Assembly (NCBI GenBank): GCA_009702405.1
Contig: WLIC01000053.1
Coordinates: 1 to 5,438 of the forward strand
Direction: 5' to 3'
Source of the DNA: Actinomycetota bacterium
GTDB lineage: Bacteria; Actinomycetota; Actinomycetes; Actinomycetales; Microbacteriaceae
DNA length: 5,438 nucleotides
The notes beneath the pieces were generated by a model. The model saw only the letters and a program-made list of their open reading frames with translations. It ran no database searches and had not been told where the DNA came from. The position numbers were made by a program, and so were the translations under genes. Shown piece after piece: positions 4,841 to 5,438 of this stretch (positions within the stretch are counted from its first letter, which is position 1; each line of letters starts with the position of its first letter).

Positions 4841-5438
4841 ATGTCAGCAATGAGGCTAGAACATGACCTGCTCGGTAACTACGAGATACCTACCAGTGCT
4901 TACTGGGGGGTGCACACAGCAAGAGCAGCCGAGAATTTCCCTATCTCCGGTGTTCCTATTGGACACTACAGATCCCTTATCAAAGCGTTAGCCATCGTCA
5001 AAGAGGCAACTGCTAAAGCCAACTTAGAAGTTGGTGAATTAGACGAACAGATTGCAGCTGCAATCATTGCTGCTTGTCATGAAGTGGCAGCTGGCAAGTT
5101 CGATAAAGAATTTATTGTTGATGCCATCCAGGGTGGTGCTGGAACTAGCACCAACATGAATGCCAATGAAGTTATTGCTAACAGAGCCTTAGAGCTAGCT
5201 GGTTTTGAAAAAGGTGACTACGAAAAGATTCATCCACTAAACCATGTGAACATGTCTCAGTCAACTAATGACGTTTATCCAACTGCATTAAAGGTTGCCT
5301 TGATTCTTGAGATCAGAGAACTAATTAAAGCTATGGAGCATTTGAGAACTTCATACACAAAGAAAGCTGTTGAGTTCAAAGACCTAATCAAGATGGGTAG
5401 AACTCAATTACAAGATGCAGTTCCAATGACCTTAGGTC
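4841..5438 (+). CDS. aspA: aspartate ammonia-lyase, N-terminal part (runs off right edge)
   Basis: 199 codons are present. Aspartase converts L-aspartate to fumarate and ammonia as a cytoplasmic homotetramer of the fumarase/aspartase superfamily. Diagnostic blocks are Y-W-G-V-H-T-A-R-A-A-E-N-F-P-I-S-G (21-37), G-G-A-G-T-S-T-N-M-N-A-N-E-V-I-A-N-R-A (98-116), N-M-S-Q-S-T-N-D-V-Y-P-T-A (137-149) and G-R-T-Q-L-Q-D-A-V-P-M-T-L-G (186-199). The Q-L-Q-D block replaces the fumarase C type T-H-L-x-D-A-T-P, which favours aspartase over fumarase. The catalytic serine loop (G-S-S-x-M-P-G-K) lies beyond the window. The start at 4841 has no Shine-Dalgarno; an in-frame ATG at 4850 is an alternative and has none either, so translation may be leaderless or SD-independent. 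A strong terminator precedes it, so it is likely transcribed separately. Confidence 0.93.
   Translation, partial: MSAMRLEHDLLGNYEIPTSAYWGVHTARAAENFPISGVPIGHYRSLIKALAIVKEATAKANLEVGELDEQIAAAIIAACHEVAAGKFDKEFIVDAIQGGAGTSTNMNANEVIANRALELAGFEKGDYEKIHPLNHVNMSQSTNDVYPTALKVALILEIRELIKAMEHLRTSYTKKAVEFKDLIKMGRTQLQDAVPMTLG

Noticed and set aside
2..5438. CRISPR arrays, tRNA/rRNA genes, insertion sequences, riboswitches
   Set aside because: No tandem spaced repeats, cloverleaf-like sequence, transposase frame, terminal repeats or recognisable aptamer was seen; non-coding gaps are all under 160 bp.

Overview
The window looks like chromosomal DNA of a moderately low-GC actinobacterium (mid-40s % G+C by eye). 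The cytochrome P450 tail, the glutamine synthetase-like enzyme and the acetoacetate-decarboxylase-family protein all have an actinobacterial flavour. Very short intergenic spaces and overlapping convergent stop codons suggest a compact genome, such as those of aquatic (freshwater or marine) Actinobacteria. This placement is inference; no marker gene fixes the taxon.

Layout, left to right: (1) 2-133 (+), the last 43 residues of a cytochrome P450; (2) 126-833 (-), a class I glutamine amidotransferase-like hydrolase whose stop overlaps the P450 stop; (3) 834-938, a divergent control region; (4) 939-2288 (+), a glutamine synthetase-family ligase; (5) 2285-3115 (-), an acetoacetate decarboxylase-family protein whose stop overlaps the ligase stop by 4 bp; (6) 3116-3273, a second divergent control region; (7) 3274-4752 (+), an APC-superfamily amino acid/amine permease, closed by a clear intrinsic terminator at 4767-4803; (8) 4841 to the right edge (+), the first 199 codons of aspartate ammonia-lyase.

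A GS-like ligase, a class I amidotransferase-like hydrolase and an APC permease together recall gamma-glutamylation routes for amines (E. coli Puu pathway; actinobacterial GlnA3/GlnA4-type enzymes). In such routes an amine is imported, capped with glutamate, oxidised, and the gamma-glutamyl amide is then hydrolysed. A P450 beside a GS-like gene also recalls mycobacterial clusters for cyclic secondary amines such as piperidine and morpholine. The amidotransferase is of the GuaA-like type rather than close to PuuD, and no aldehyde dehydrogenase or amine oxidase lies in the window, so the pathway and its substrate remain hypotheses. Aspartase sits beyond a strong terminator and is probably an independent housekeeping gene.

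The most interesting non-coding signals are: a motif TCGTTY-N6-GAAYGA just upstream of both the ligase and the permease (a candidate shared operator); a 10-mer GTATCCAAAT in both divergent intergenic regions, palindromic in the second; and strong hairpins placed right after stop codons but inside the 3' ends of the opposing genes, the best at 2300-2335. These could be terminators embedded antisense in coding sequence.
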